From: Bacteroidota bacterium
GTDB lineage: Bacteria; Bacteroidota; JABWAT01
Assembly: GCA_013360915.1 (NCBI GenBank)
Contig: JABWAT010000011.1
Span: 1-64,000 of the forward strand
Reading direction: 5' to 3'
DNA: 64,000 nucleotides
Made by a program: the position numbers and the translations under genes. This document shows, piece by piece, positions 52,978 through 62,900 of this stretch (position 1 is the stretch's first letter; each line of letters opens with the position of its first letter). The notes beneath the pieces are model-generated. The model ran no database searches. It was not told where the DNA came from and saw only the letters and a list, made by a program, of their open reading frames with translations.

Positions 52978-53354
52978 ATGATTTAAACCGGTTGATTCAT
53001 ACTCTATCAGGTATGAATGACCTGTTAAGTCAGGAATCGGATGAAAAGGTTCGGGATTTATTAAAGACCGGATTTATCAAACAATTTGAAATGTCGGTTG
53101 AACTGTCATGGAAAGTCTTGAAATCGATCCTTAGCGCACAGTTTGGAGTAGAACTTGCCAGTCCGAAACCGATTGTGAAGGAAGCCAACAGGCAGGGCAT
53201 TTTATGCAAAGAGGATTTCGAAATTCTTTTTCAGGCCATTGATTTAAGAAATCAGGCCGCTCATCTGTATCAGGATGAACTTGTGGATGAGATTCTCGAC
53301 TTTATTCCGGGTTATTGCACCCGAATGAAAAGCTGGATCAATCAACTGAAGTAA
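52944..53354 (+). CDS. hepT: HEPN-domain toxin (HepT-like)
   Basis: A 136-residue all-helical HEPN protein. The RNase/AMPylation motif Rx4HxY is exact: Arg102, His107 and Tyr109 in LRNQAAHLY. With the MNT gene it forms a two-gene toxin-antitoxin unit. Related proteins (HI0074 type) were first called nucleotidyltransferase substrate-binding proteins. The pair sits between housekeeping genes alr and lysS. Confidence 0.9.
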   Translation: MAARPGYTERLNDLNRLIHTLSGMNDLLSQESDEKVRDLLKTGFIKQFEMSVELSWKVLKSILSAQFGVELASPKPIVKEANRQGILCKEDFEILFQAIDLRNQAAHLYQDELVDEILDFIPGYCTRMKSWINQLK

Positions 53355-53393
53355 CAATTTTTATTTAACATTTTATCGAAGACAGGAATCAAC

Positions 53394-54890
53394 TTGAGCC
53401 AGGAATTAAACGATCAGATGCTTCAGCGCCGCAAATACCTGCAGGACCTGCGGGAAGCCGGTGTGAATCCCTTTGCTTATGAATGGGAAATCACTGCTAA
53501 ATCGGCTGAGATTATTCAGTCGTTCCAGGATGACCAGCAACCACCCCGTGAAGTATCGGTGGCCGGACGCATCATGGCGATCCGTCAGATGGGAAAAGCC
53601 TCCTTCTTTCATCTGATGGATTCGGATGGCCGCATTCAGGTCTATCTGAAAAAAGATGAAATCGGCGAGGAAAAGTATCAGCAGTTTCACATGTATGATC
53701 TGGGTGATATCGTCGGCGTGAAAGGCTACGTCTTCCGCACCCGGACCGGTGAAATTTCCATCCATACCCGCGAAATTGCCCTTCTGACCAAGACCCTTCG
53801 TCCGCTGCCCATTGCCAAGGAAAAGGAAGTGGATGGCCAGAAAGTCGTGTATGATGAGTTTTCCGATAAGGAAGTCAGATACCGCCAGCGGTATGTCGAT
53901 CTGGTGGTGAACCCCGACGTTCGGAAAGTGTTTCAGAAACGGTCGCAAATTGTTCAGACCCTGCGTGATTACTTCAACAAGGCCGGGTACCTCGAGGTGG
54001 AAACACCGATTCTTCAGCCGATTTATGGCGGCGCCGCAGCCCGTCCGTTTACCACCACGCACAATGCGCTGGGAATGACGCTGTATCTGCGGATTTCAAA
54101 CGAATTGTACCTCAAACGTCTCATCGTGGGCGGATTCGATGGCGTCTATGAATTTTCCCGCGATTTCCGGAATGAAGGCATGGACCGGTTCCACAATCCG
54201 GAATTCACTCAGGTGGAATTGTACGTGGCGTATAAAGACTACAACTGGATGATGGAATTTGTTGAAAATGCCATTGAGACGGTTTGCCTCGCACTGAACG
54301 GAACCACCCGCATTTCCTATCAGGGGAAAGAAATCGATTTTAAAACACCCTGGCGCCGGGTGACCATGTTCGATTCCATTGCCGAAAAAATCGGCGTGAA
54401 TCTGGAAGGGAAATCCGAAGCCGAGTTGCGCAAAATTGCCAAAGAAAAGGGACTCGATCTCGATCCGAAAATCGGAGTGGGGAAAATCATTGATGAGTTT
54501 TTCGGAACTTTCGTCGAGAAAACCCTGATCAATCCGACTTTTATCACCGACTACCCGGTTGAAATGTCTCCTCTCGCCAAGAAACACCGTTCTAAAGAAG
54601 GTCTGGTTGAACGGTTCGAGGCCATTGTAGGCGGGAAGGAACTCTGCAATGCATTTTCCGAATTGAACGATCCCATCGATCAGCGGGAACGATTCGAAGA
54701 ACAGGGCCGGCTGGGCGAGCGGGGTGATGATGAAGCCATGGTGATGGATGACGATTTTATCCGGGCGCTGGAATATGGCATGCCTCCCACAGCCGGTCTC
54801 GGAATCGGAATTGACCGTCTGACCATGATTTTGCTCGATCAGGAATCAATCCGCGATGTGTTATTCTTTCCGACCATGAGACCCGAATGA
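53394..54890 (+). CDS. lysS: Lysine--tRNA ligase, class II
   Basis: A 498-residue class II synthetase. The N-terminal OB-fold binds the anticodon ([22 protein letters not shown]). Motif 2 is [20 protein letters not shown] and motif 3 [15 protein letters not shown]. The start is TTG at 53394, preceded by AGGAATC; an ATG at 53418 is a weaker alternative. It ends 43 bases before the permease pair. Confidence 0.97.
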   Translation: MSQELNDQMLQRRKYLQDLREAGVNPFAYEWEITAKSAEIIQSFQDDQQPPREVSVAGRIMAIRQMGKASFFHLMDSDGRIQVYLKKDEIGEEKYQQFHMYDLGDIVGVKGYVFRTRTGEISIHTREIALLTKTLRPLPIAKEKEVDGQKVVYDEFSDKEVRYRQRYVDLVVNPDVRKVFQKRSQIVQTLRDYFNKAGYLEVETPILQPIYGGAAARPFTTTHNALGMTLYLRISNELYLKRLIVGGFDGVYEFSRDFRNEGMDRFHNPEFTQVELYVAYKDYNWMMEFVENAIETVCLALNGTTRISYQGKEIDFKTPWRRVTMFDSIAEKIGVNLEGKSEAELRKIAKEKGLDLDPKIGVGKIIDEFFGTFVEKTLINPTFITDYPVEMSPLAKKHRSKEGLVERFEAIVGGKELCNAFSELNDPIDQRERFEEQGRLGERGDDEAMVMDDDFIRALEYGMPPTAGLGIGIDRLTMILLDQESIRDVLFFPTMRPE

Positions 54891-54933
54891 GTGGCAGCGC
54901 CGGCAATGAGTTAAGTCGGAAAGCCTGATCTTC

Positions 54934-56151
54934 ATGCTGGTTTTTGAACGGCTGATTGCCGGCCGGTTTTACCGGTCCCGGAAAAGCGAGGGATTCCTTT
55001 CCTTCATCACGGCTTTTGCCATTGGCGGCGTTGCCATCGGTTCTGCAGCCCTGATTATTACCCTGGCCATCGTTAACGGGTTTTCTGATGAAATTCAGAA
55101 AAAACTGGTCGCCTTTGGTTCTCACATTTCGGTCACGGCCTTTTCCGGAGAGGTTTTTCAATACCCAAATGAAAAACTTCAGGCCCTCGATACCACCCGC
55201 TTTATCACTTCTGTTTCTCCTGTCTTTGCCCGACAAGGACTGGTTCGCTGCGGGAAAAACCTGGAAGGTGTGCTGGTTAACGGGGTATTAAACGGTCCGC
55301 TGGTGGCACGTTTAGGTCCGTACATGACCGACGGCCGGTTCTTTGATGATACCGATTCGGTGAAACATCCGGTGGTTCTGGGCAGAACCCTGGCACGGCT
55401 TCTGGGTGCGGAACTGAACAGCCGGATCACCTTTTTTGGAATCAGCGGAATGCCTTCTCCGGGCAATTTGCCCAACATCATTCAGGGCCGGGTGGTTGGC
55501 ATTTTCGACACAGGCATGCAGGGATTTGACGATTTATTCGTGTATGTTCCGCTGGAATCGGCCCGTGAATTATTTTCCAGCCCCGGTCTGCTCACCGAAA
55601 TCAGTCTGGAAACCGATGATCTGATGCTGGCCAATGACCGCACGGATGAACTTCAGAATGCATTGCCCTGGCCGTTTTTCGTGCGGAGTATTTTTCAGAC
55701 ACAGGCCAATCTCTTCGGGTGGATCGGATTGCAGCAGCAGATGATCCCCATCATTATTCTGGCGCTGATCATGATTGCGATCATCAACATTGTCGGAACC
55801 ATTCTGATGATGGTGGTCGATAAAACCCGGGAAGTCGGCATTTTAAGATCGATGGGCGCAACAGGCAATCAGATTCTGCGGATTTTCATCGGTCAGGGTG
55901 TGCTGATTACCACCACGGGTCTGATCATCGGCAACGTGATTGGCATCGGATTCTGTCTGCTTCAATACTATTTCCAGATTATCCCGCTTCCGCCCGAATC
56001 CTATTTCATGGATACCGTTCCCATCCGGTTATCCCTGACCGATGTGGTCCTTGTCAACGTGCTGACGCTTTCCTTGTCGGTGCTGGCTGCCTGGGCACCT
56101 GCATGGGTCGCATCCCGGTTGCCGGTTTCTGATACAGTGAGGTTCGGATGA
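54934..56151 (+). CDS. LolC/LolE-type ABC permease, first of a pair
   Basis: A 405-residue permease of the FtsX/MacB fold. One N-terminal membrane helix (FLSFITAFAIGGVAIGSAALIITLAIVNGF), a periplasmic domain of about 220 residues, then three helices (MIPIIILALIMIAIINIVGTILMMV, TTTGLIIGNVIGIGFCLLQYYF and a last one) make four in all. In Gram-negative bacteria such pairs with LolD extract lipoproteins from the inner membrane. It overlaps the next gene by four bases. No LolD-type ATPase is nearby. Confidence 0.88.
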   Translation: MLVFERLIAGRFYRSRKSEGFLSFITAFAIGGVAIGSAALIITLAIVNGFSDEIQKKLVAFGSHISVTAFSGEVFQYPNEKLQALDTTRFITSVSPVFARQGLVRCGKNLEGVLVNGVLNGPLVARLGPYMTDGRFFDDTDSVKHPVVLGRTLARLLGAELNSRITFFGISGMPSPGNLPNIIQGRVVGIFDTGMQGFDDLFVYVPLESARELFSSPGLLTEISLETDDLMLANDRTDELQNALPWPFFVRSIFQTQANLFGWIGLQQQMIPIIILALIMIAIINIVGTILMMVVDKTREVGILRSMGATGNQILRIFIGQGVLITTTGLIIGNVIGIGFCLLQYYFQIIPLPPESYFMDTVPIRLSLTDVVLVNVLTLSLSVLAAWAPAWVASRLPVSDTVRFG

Positions 56152-57386
56152 ACCGCTTTGAATGGTTAATCGCCGGACGGTATGTGTTTTCGCGTAAGCG
56201 AATCAACCTGATCAACATCATCTCGGTGATTTCCATTGCCGGCATGACGGTCGGAGTCGCCTCCCTGATTGTGGTTCTCTCGGTGTTTAACGGATTTTCA
56301 ACGTTGGTGGGGAGTTTGCTCAAAGGGCTTGATCCCGATATCCGCATCGAATCGGCTACCGGTGACCGCTTGTCTGTCAGTGATTCGGTTTTAATTCAGG
56401 CCCTCCGCGAAGAAAAATCCATTGTGCTTTCAGCGCCGTTTATCGAAGAAAAGGGCTTGCTGGTCAGAGGACAAAACCATCAGGTTGCCTGGCTCTACGG
56501 CATGGATGACAGTCTGTTTAAGAAAATGGTCAGTCTGGATCTCCACATGGTGGCCGGTTTACAAAATGTGGCCGGGAATGAACAGGATCAGCGCGGAATG
56601 GTCATGGGGATCGCACTGGCCGATCAGTTGGATGCCATGGTTCATGATACCATTGCGGTATTGTCACCGGTTGGTTTGGATAAAGTGTTTACTCAGATGC
56701 AGGCCCCCCGTACCAAACGGTTACAGATGACCGGTATGTACCAGGTTCAGCGCGTGTACGACATCGGGTTTTCCTACATCAGCTTTGAAGCCGCCGCCGA
56801 CTTATTCCGTTACCGCGATGAAATGACCGGTGTGGCGATCAGGCTGTCACCTGAAGCCGATGCAGCCGACGTGAAAGAACGGCTTCAGTCCCGGCTGGGC
56901 TCCGATTATGAAATCAGAACCTGGTATGATCTTCGCCGGAACATGTACAGCATCATGCAGTTCGAAAAATGGGGAGCTTATTTCATTCTCACCCTCCTGA
57001 TTGTGATAGCTGCCTTTAACGTGGTCGGTACGCTCATGATGACCGTACTCGAAAAACGCCGGGATATCGGTATTCTCATGTCCATGGGAAGCTCACGTGA
57101 ACAGATTTACCGCATTTTCCTCAATCAGGGTTTGCTGGTCGGACTGTCGGGTGTGGGAATGGGCTCACTGCTGGGTTATGGCGTGGTCTGGCTGCAGCAA
57201 CTGACCGGATGGTATAAAATCCCGAATTCCGAAAACTTTATCATTGATTCCTTCCCGGTCGCAGTCGAATGGACCGATTTTCTCGCGGTTACCTCTATCT
57301 CCCTCATTCTTGCGGTTCTCTCCGCCATTTACCCGGCCCGGATGGCCACCCGCCTCGATCCCATCGAAGCGATTCGTTATGAGTGA
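56148..57386 (+). CDS. LolC/LolE-type ABC permease, second of a pair
   Basis: A 412-residue homologue of the preceding gene with the same layout: MNRFEWLIAGRYVFSRKRINLINIISVISIAG, the first helix with LIVVLSVFNGF, a periplasmic domain, and the FtsX-type end with LIVIAAFNVVGTLMMTVLEKRRDIGILMSMGSS. Together they could form a LolCE-like heterodimer for lipoprotein export. The many lipoproteins in the window make the need for this system clear. It ends 70 bases before the convergent hsdM. Confidence 0.88.
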   Translation: MNRFEWLIAGRYVFSRKRINLINIISVISIAGMTVGVASLIVVLSVFNGFSTLVGSLLKGLDPDIRIESATGDRLSVSDSVLIQALREEKSIVLSAPFIEEKGLLVRGQNHQVAWLYGMDDSLFKKMVSLDLHMVAGLQNVAGNEQDQRGMVMGIALADQLDAMVHDTIAVLSPVGLDKVFTQMQAPRTKRLQMTGMYQVQRVYDIGFSYISFEAAADLFRYRDEMTGVAIRLSPEADAADVKERLQSRLGSDYEIRTWYDLRRNMYSIMQFEKWGAYFILTLLIVIAAFNVVGTLMMTVLEKRRDIGILMSMGSSREQIYRIFLNQGLLVGLSGVGMGSLLGYGVVWLQQLTGWYKIPNSENFIIDSFPVAVEWTDFLAVTSISLILAVLSAIYPARMATRLDPIEAIRYE

Positions 57387-57390
57387 GAAG

Positions 57391-57426
57391 ACAGGAGTCA
57401 GGAGACAGGAGTCAGGAGACAGGATG
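57391..57426 (+). repeat. 14-bp tandem repeat at the defence-island border
   Basis: ACAGGAGTCAGGAG occurs twice in direct tandem (57391-57404, 57405-57418) with a partial third copy (ACAGGATG). The reverse complement reads SPDSCLLTPVF in one frame, a shadow of a widespread intergenic repeat type. Confidence 0.7.
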
Positions 57427-57456
57427 CGGAATTCGGTCATGTTCCTGATTCCCGTC

Positions 57457-59070
57457 TCAGGGCAACAACTCCAACCCCAGCTCCTTTAGGAAGCCGTTGT
57501 GTGTGTCCTTCGCCTTACGGATTTCCTGCTCGATCTGAAGCAATGAGCGGTTGGTTGCCTCAAGGTCAATTTCCTCCTCACCAACGGCGGTGCTGATGTA
57601 GCGCGAGATGTTCAGGTTAAACTCGTTTTTCCCGATCTCTGACATCGGTACACGACGGGAGTAACGGTCTTCTTCCGTGCGGTATTGGTAGGTGTCGACG
57701 ATTTTGCGAATGTGCTCCGGCGCGAGTTGGTTCTGACGTTTGCCTTTGACAAAATGCCCGGCGGCATTGATGAACAGCACGTCGTCCGGCTTTTTGCACT
57801 TTTTGAGCACGAGAATGCAGACGGGAATGCCGGTAGAGTAAAACAGGTTGGCTGGCAGACCGATGACGGTGTCGATATGGCCGTCTTTGAGCAGCTTGGT
57901 GCGAATGCGTTCTTCGGCTCCGCCACGGAACAGCACGCCGTGGGGCAGAATGATGGCCATGACGCCTTCGTCTTTCAGGAAGTGGAAGCCGTGCAGCAGA
58001 AAGGCGAAATCGGCGGCAGACTTGGGCGCCAGACCGTGACTCTTAAAACGCACATCGTCGGCAAGGGCATCGGTCGGTTCCCAGCGGTAGCTGAATGGTG
58101 GGTTGGCTACAATGGCATCGAAACTGGGCTTTCTGGCCGGATTTTCTTCGCGCATCATGCCCCATTCGTTGAGCAGGGTGTCGCCGTGGAAGATGTCGAA
58201 CTCGGTGTCCTTCACCCCGTGCAGCAGCATGTTCATGCGGGCCAGGTTGTAGGTGGTGATGTTCTTTTCCTGACCGTAGATTTTGCCGATGGTGCCACCT
58301 GCTTTGGACACCTTTTTTCGCACATTGAGCAGCAACGAGCCAGACCCGCACGCAAAGTCCATCACATTTTCCAGGCGCTTCCTGGGGCCTGTTTTGGGTT
58401 CCTGGCTATCGAGCGTAACAATCGCTGAAAGGATATCGGAAATCTGTTGCGGGGTATAAAACTCGCCGGCCTTTTTGCCCGACCCGGCGGCAAACTGACC
58501 GATCAGGTATTCATACGCATCGCCGAGGGCATCGATGTCGGTGGAGAACTCAGATAGCCCTTCTGCGATTTTCTGGATGATGGCACACAGCTTGGCATTG
58601 CGCTCTGCGTAGGCTTTTCCGAGCTTCGGTGAAGCAAGGTCAATCTCAGAGAACAGCCCTTGAAACGTGCTCTCGAAGGATTCTTCTTCGATGTACTTGA
58701 AGCCGGCTTGCAGCGTGTTCAGCAGCTCCGCGTTCTGGGTACGGGCCATGTTGGCAATGCTGTTCCAAAGGTGCTGGGGCTGGATGACGTAATGCACCTT
58801 ACGCCGCATCTGCTTCTCGAACTCCGGTACGTCGGCCACATTGTTGGCATACCAGATAGCCAGCGGTACTTTGCGGGCATCTCCGCCTGCGTCGGGGTAA
58901 TCCCGCCCAAGTTCTTTTTTTGCCGCCGTTTCGTAATTATCGGAGAGGTAGCGCAAGAAGAGGAAGGACAGCATGTAGTCGCGGAAATCGTCTGCATCCA
59001 TTGCTCCGCGTAGTTGGTCGGCGATGCTCCAGAGGGTGTTACCCAGTTGTTTTTGGTTGGTGGCGGTCAT
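57457..59070 (-). CDS. hsdM: Type I restriction-modification DNA methyltransferase subunit
   Basis: A 537-residue N6-adenine methyltransferase. The HsdM N-terminal domain (QKQLGNTLWSIADQLRGAMDADDFRDYML) and the methyltransferase domain are complete, with SAM loop DFACGSGSLL and catalytic motif NPPF (VANPPFSYRW). The C-terminal helical region probably contacts HsdS (LEATNRSLLQIEQEIRKA). It is the last gene of the leftward operon and starts 41 bases after the helicase gene. No HsdR gene is in the window. Confidence 0.94.
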   Translation of the reverse strand: MTATNQKQLGNTLWSIADQLRGAMDADDFRDYMLSFLFLRYLSDNYETAAKKELGRDYPDAGGDARKVPLAIWYANNVADVPEFEKQMRRKVHYVIQPQHLWNSIANMARTQNAELLNTLQAGFKYIEEESFESTFQGLFSEIDLASPKLGKAYAERNAKLCAIIQKIAEGLSEFSTDIDALGDAYEYLIGQFAAGSGKKAGEFYTPQQISDILSAIVTLDSQEPKTGPRKRLENVMDFACGSGSLLLNVRKKVSKAGGTIGKIYGQEKNITTYNLARMNMLLHGVKDTEFDIFHGDTLLNEWGMMREENPARKPSFDAIVANPPFSYRWEPTDALADDVRFKSHGLAPKSAADFAFLLHGFHFLKDEGVMAIILPHGVLFRGGAEERIRTKLLKDGHIDTVIGLPANLFYSTGIPVCILVLKKCKKPDDVLFINAAGHFVKGKRQNQLAPEHIRKIVDTYQYRTEEDRYSRRVPMSEIGKNEFNLNISRYISTAVGEEEIDLEATNRSLLQIEQEIRKAKDTHNGFLKELGLELLP

Positions 59071-59111
59071 GTCTTCAATATATATGTGAGTCGGTCGGGA
59101 CGAATTGTCTA

Positions 59112-60845
59112 TTACGGCGCGAATTCTGAGACATTCTCTGCTCCAAACCAGTTTTGGAGCGTTTCTAAAGCTGGCACAGAGAGGCTCTGCGTAAATAGTA
59201 GTACCAATTTATTCTTTGGCCGAGAACAAGCCACATAAAACAGATTTCTATTTCGTAGGTAGGTTGCTTCTTTATCGCCGGGAAAACGATTAGGAAACCA
59301 CTCAAGAAATTGGCTCCAGTTGTAGTGATTCCATCCCCGGCCAAAAACTACGAGGACGTTTTCGAACTCAGCGCCCTTAACACCATGTTTTGTTGCAAAC
59401 GGAGTATGGTCATTAATGAAAGCCGCCAATGAAATCAATTCGGTATATGGAATTAGCTTTAACCTATTTATCTGCTTAAGTGTAACTGAACTCTCTATCT
59501 CCTCTGGAGTAGATGATTCAAGTTTTTGCTGAGTCCTAAGCACAGAATCTGGGAGTTGCGGTTTTCTTGTTTCCTTTAAGAGTTGAAGAACTTCACCAAT
59601 TGTCCCGGTCTCCCTGACTTGAATAAGTTGACGCATATCTCGCGCCCATTCAAGCTTTTCTAACTGGTTAGTCAGCCTACCGGCTTTATTTCCAAGAATA
59701 TCAAACATCTCACCAAATCTACCGGCACAAAATGCTGCACAAGCTGGTTCTACCGTATCCACCAAAAAAGCAATATGCGGATCCTCTTTCCTAATTAATC
59801 CATCGGTAAAATCAAAGGATCCAAGAATCTGACTGTAGTTTTGCTCAGATGCTAGGACATTGTGGGTCAGCATCAGAATCTTTGTGTTTTTTGGTGAAAA
59901 ATCCCAACCTACGCTTGCCAGTTGCCTACGTAAAGCCTCAAGGTGGTTGTGTGCATCAGTTGCAGGAAGATCCCCCCCCCAGTGACCTCCGGTTTGACGC
60001 TGACCTGCAAAACTATTGGTATGAAATACTTTAGCAGAACCAATTGCGGCTGGATTGCTGACTTGTTGGGGGAGCTCAGGTCTAATCCGATTCAAAACAT
60101 CTACTATCGCTGGGGCTGATCGAAAATTCGCCTCTTTTCCTATTGCGCGGAGTTTTGGATGATCTATACTGCCAGCGCCAGTTGGATAGATTTTCTGCCA
60201 ACTGTCACCGAAAAGCCCGATGAGTGGCCCGCGCTCAGTTTCCACAAAGTTTCGAATTATACTGTCAGCGAAATCTTTGTCTGTATCCTGATATTCATCA
60301 ATAAAGAGCACTGGAAACCTTGAACTGAGAATTCTGCGAAACTTACGGTTCTCCATCAGTGCCACTGTAAGCTTTAAGACATCATCATGATGCAAAAGTA
60401 TCTCGTTGTCGGTGACCCGCCGATGCCCTAATTCATAATTGATTCGTCGCCGTCTAATCCCACCAGCCTCATTAATTTTCTCAGCCAATTGAGGAATATT
60501 CAGAACCTCAGTTCGCAGCGCCGATTGGAAACTTTTGCACAAATCCCAACAAAATGAATGTATCGTTGACGCTTGGATGATAGGATTGCCGTCTGTGCGT
60601 CTCACAATTTCGGCTGTCGCTACATTGGTATAAGTAATACAAGCCACTCGCTTGTTTTGGCGTACAAACTGAGATCCGTTCTCTTCGATTAGTAGATTTA
60701 GCGCCCTTACGAGGGAATATGTTTTACCCGCCCCGGCTCCCGCTTCGAGCCTAAAACTTTTTTTCTCCCGAATACACCGGAATACCTCATCCAGAGCCCT
60801 TTGTGAAGCAAGCTCTGCTGGATTCAAAAGCGCTACGTCAAACAT
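59112..60845 (-). CDS. UvrD/Rep-like helicase, GajB-like
   Basis: A 577-residue superfamily 1 helicase. Walker A is EAGAGAGKTYSL, motif II IDEYQDTD, then GDSWQKIY (motif III) and FYVACSRPKNKLVLLF (motif VI). In Gabija, GajB senses DNA or nucleotide depletion and works with the GajA nuclease. The start at 60845 overlaps the upstream nuclease gene by eight bases. A run of nine G on the coding strand (59972-59980) falls in HWGGDLP near residue 290. Its composition is AT-richer than the surrounding core genes. Confidence 0.85.
   Translation of the reverse strand: MFDVALLNPAELASQRALDEVFRCIREKKSFRLEAGAGAGKTYSLVRALNLLIEENGSQFVRQNKRVACITYTNVATAEIVRRTDGNPIIQASTIHSFCWDLCKSFQSALRTEVLNIPQLAEKINEAGGIRRRRINYELGHRRVTDNEILLHHDDVLKLTVALMENRKFRRILSSRFPVLFIDEYQDTDKDFADSIIRNFVETERGPLIGLFGDSWQKIYPTGAGSIDHPKLRAIGKEANFRSAPAIVDVLNRIRPELPQQVSNPAAIGSAKVFHTNSFAGQRQTGGHWGGDLPATDAHNHLEALRRQLASVGWDFSPKNTKILMLTHNVLASEQNYSQILGSFDFTDGLIRKEDPHIAFLVDTVEPACAAFCAGRFGEMFDILGNKAGRLTNQLEKLEWARDMRQLIQVRETGTIGEVLQLLKETRKPQLPDSVLRTQQKLESSTPEEIESSVTLKQINRLKLIPYTELISLAAFINDHTPFATKHGVKGAEFENVLVVFGRGWNHYNWSQFLEWFPNRFPGDKEATYLRNRNLFYVACSRPKNKLVLLFTQSLSVPALETLQNWFGAENVSEFAP
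59972..59980 (-). repeat. Poly-G9 tract inside the GajB-like gene
   Basis: The coding strand has nine consecutive G (TGG GGG GGG GAT, W-G-G-D). It is the longest C/G run noticed in the window and a possible slippage site. It could also be an assembly-sensitive point. Confidence 0.7.
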
Positions 60846-62898
60846 CCGCTTGCTCCTCGGCTGCGGGGAGGATCTCGCCATCCGCTGGTAATGGTAGGGT
60901 TGTTTCATCAATTTGACCAAGCCACCGAAGCCCTTCTTCTATATAACGCGGAATCACCCAATCCGTCTCATTGATCGCATATTTCAGAGCAAATTCACTC
61001 TTTTTGATATCAAGGGACATATCCCACGCATGAGTTTCCATCTCCTGCACGGTCGAACCGTTAACAGTAAACTTATCTGTATTGGCTAGTATGAAAGCGT
61101 CCTCAAAGCTTCGCCCGCAGGCTCCGCCATCTAGATGAGGAATCTGGAATGCAATTCGACGGCACCCAAAAGCCTTATCAGCACTAGATTTGGACAACAA
61201 ATCCCGGATAGCGGGGCTGTTCTCACCGCTTGGGTCAAACCATCGGTTTATCGAAGTGTTGCTTGATTTGCGCCCTTTGGAAACGGGGCATTTCGTCCAG
61301 CGAGTCTTGCCACTATCAGCGGTAGTTTGTTCGACTGCATCGAGATCGGTTATGACAAGGGTTCGGAGTTCTAGGAAGTCGATCAAATGGTAGAACAGAT
61401 GAGCATAGGCCCCCCCGACCTCCATTATTGAAAGGTATTTACCACCGATATTGCGTCCGTTTTGTATGTCGAATTTTTCAATCGCCTTTGGTAAAATGAG
61501 ACGTTCCGAAGTGCCTTCTACCAAGATTGCCGCATCTGCGAAGAACAAGTCGCAGCGGGTTAGCGTCATATATTGATGGAGAAATTTCAAATTATCTGGC
61601 TCTTCACTAGTCAATTCAGTGCGAAGATCTTTTGAACGGGTACTTAGAATGCTAGAGCCTTCCTCACGCGGTTTGGTAAGGAAATATCGCATTGCGCTAA
61701 AAGATGCTTCATTAGCAATGTGTGATGAATGGGTCGTCAACACGAATTGCACGGGCCATGTGGTCCCACCATTATAATTTGACTCAAACATCGCGCGAAT
61801 TTTGTTGAGTTGTCGGATGAAAACCGACTGCATTTGTGGATGCAAGTGTGCTTCAGGCTCCTCTATGAAAATAAGTTGAACTCCAGCTTGTGGCTGCCGA
61901 GTAGCGAATTCACGAAAGAGTTCAAAGAGCTTGAGTAATATGAAAATCAAATTTCTAGGACCAAGTCCATTGTAGGACTCCGGTAAATTGACTCCTTCAG
62001 GAATCGGCCCAGCATAAGTCACTGTTGTATGGTTGGAGAGTAGCTGTTGGACATCGAATTGCGTTTCTGTCCGGAGTTTGGGATCTGAAAGTCCAGGGTA
62101 CCCAAACAGTTCAAAAGTAGGAGCAAGCGCTTGTAACTGTCTATTGAAATTTGAGTCTATTTCGGTCTGGACTTCTTCGACGGCTTCTTTCAGTTCCCGT
62201 GCTCGTACCTGGTCGTCAGTACCCGTAGATGCGTAAGAAGCGGAAGTAAATATTCGCTCGAAAACCTTTCCCAAAACCGCCTTTTCTTTATTCGAAGCAT
62301 CGTCTAATGCTCGTTGAGCGTTAATAAACCCAAACTGTAAAACGGCCCTTAAATCAGCGCTGTCTACGACCTTTGTATTGGTTGGATCGTTCGGGTCTTG
62401 AGCTTCAATCCTAGCCTCAAAAAGCTTAGGAACTCTGTCGCGAAGTTCACGAAAAAAGGCCAGACGATCGTTGCTAAGATCGGCAAAAAAATTTTTGATC
62501 TTGCCAGAGGCAACCTCATAGATGACTTGAACTTTTGCTGTTGTACATGTCTCGTTGATATCAACGATAAATTCGGAAAGAGTTCCAAAATCTATATCTC
62601 CCGAATAGTCAATTAAGAGCGAAACTGAAATCGCAGGCAGTCGTTCCCTAACCACTGCGTCTTCTTCGCTATTTCTGAAAAGCTCCCGTGCTTCCCAAAA
62701 CTTCTCGTGCATTCCTAGTGAGAAATCTTCAAGGCGGAATTTTGGGGCGCTTTCTGCCAATAGGCGCCGGAATAACTCAGTAAGTGATGTTTTGCCGCTA
62801 TTGTTACGCCCAACGATGAGCGTCGTATCGTTCTCGAGACAAATCGTAACGTCCTCGAGAAGTCGAAAATTTTTAACGGTGATTTCTTTGATTTTCAT
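60838..62898 (-). CDS. OLD-family ATP-dependent endonuclease, GajA-like
   Basis: A 686-residue protein with an N-terminal ABC-type ATPase (Walker A VGRNNSGKTSL; Walker B FIEEPEAHLHP) and a C-terminal TOPRIM nuclease (AILVEGTSERLILP with the metal Glu, and VITDLDAVE). This is the layout of class 2 OLD nucleases such as GajA of the Gabija anti-phage system, and the next gene is the matching helicase. It is somewhat longer than typical GajA. The start at 62898 (MKIKEITVKNFRLLEDV) is two bases after the hsdS stop. A G7 run lies at 61410-61416. AT-rich codon use suggests lateral origin. Confidence 0.87.
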   Translation of the reverse strand: MKIKEITVKNFRLLEDVTICLENDTTLIVGRNNSGKTSLTELFRRLLAESAPKFRLEDFSLGMHEKFWEARELFRNSEEDAVVRERLPAISVSLLIDYSGDIDFGTLSEFIVDINETCTTAKVQVIYEVASGKIKNFFADLSNDRLAFFRELRDRVPKLFEARIEAQDPNDPTNTKVVDSADLRAVLQFGFINAQRALDDASNKEKAVLGKVFERIFTSASYASTGTDDQVRARELKEAVEEVQTEIDSNFNRQLQALAPTFELFGYPGLSDPKLRTETQFDVQQLLSNHTTVTYAGPIPEGVNLPESYNGLGPRNLIFILLKLFELFREFATRQPQAGVQLIFIEEPEAHLHPQMQSVFIRQLNKIRAMFESNYNGGTTWPVQFVLTTHSSHIANEASFSAMRYFLTKPREEGSSILSTRSKDLRTELTSEEPDNLKFLHQYMTLTRCDLFFADAAILVEGTSERLILPKAIEKFDIQNGRNIGGKYLSIMEVGGAYAHLFYHLIDFLELRTLVITDLDAVEQTTADSGKTRWTKCPVSKGRKSSNTSINRWFDPSGENSPAIRDLLSKSSADKAFGCRRIAFQIPHLDGGACGRSFEDAFILANTDKFTVNGSTVQEMETHAWDMSLDIKKSEFALKYAINETDWVIPRYIEEGLRWLGQIDETTLPLPADGEILPAAEEQADV

Positions 62899-62900
62899 TT

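Noticed and set aside
57165-57440. Small minus-strand frame reading SPDSCLLTPVF
   Set aside because: It is the translation of the tandem repeat plus a permease shadow, not a gene.
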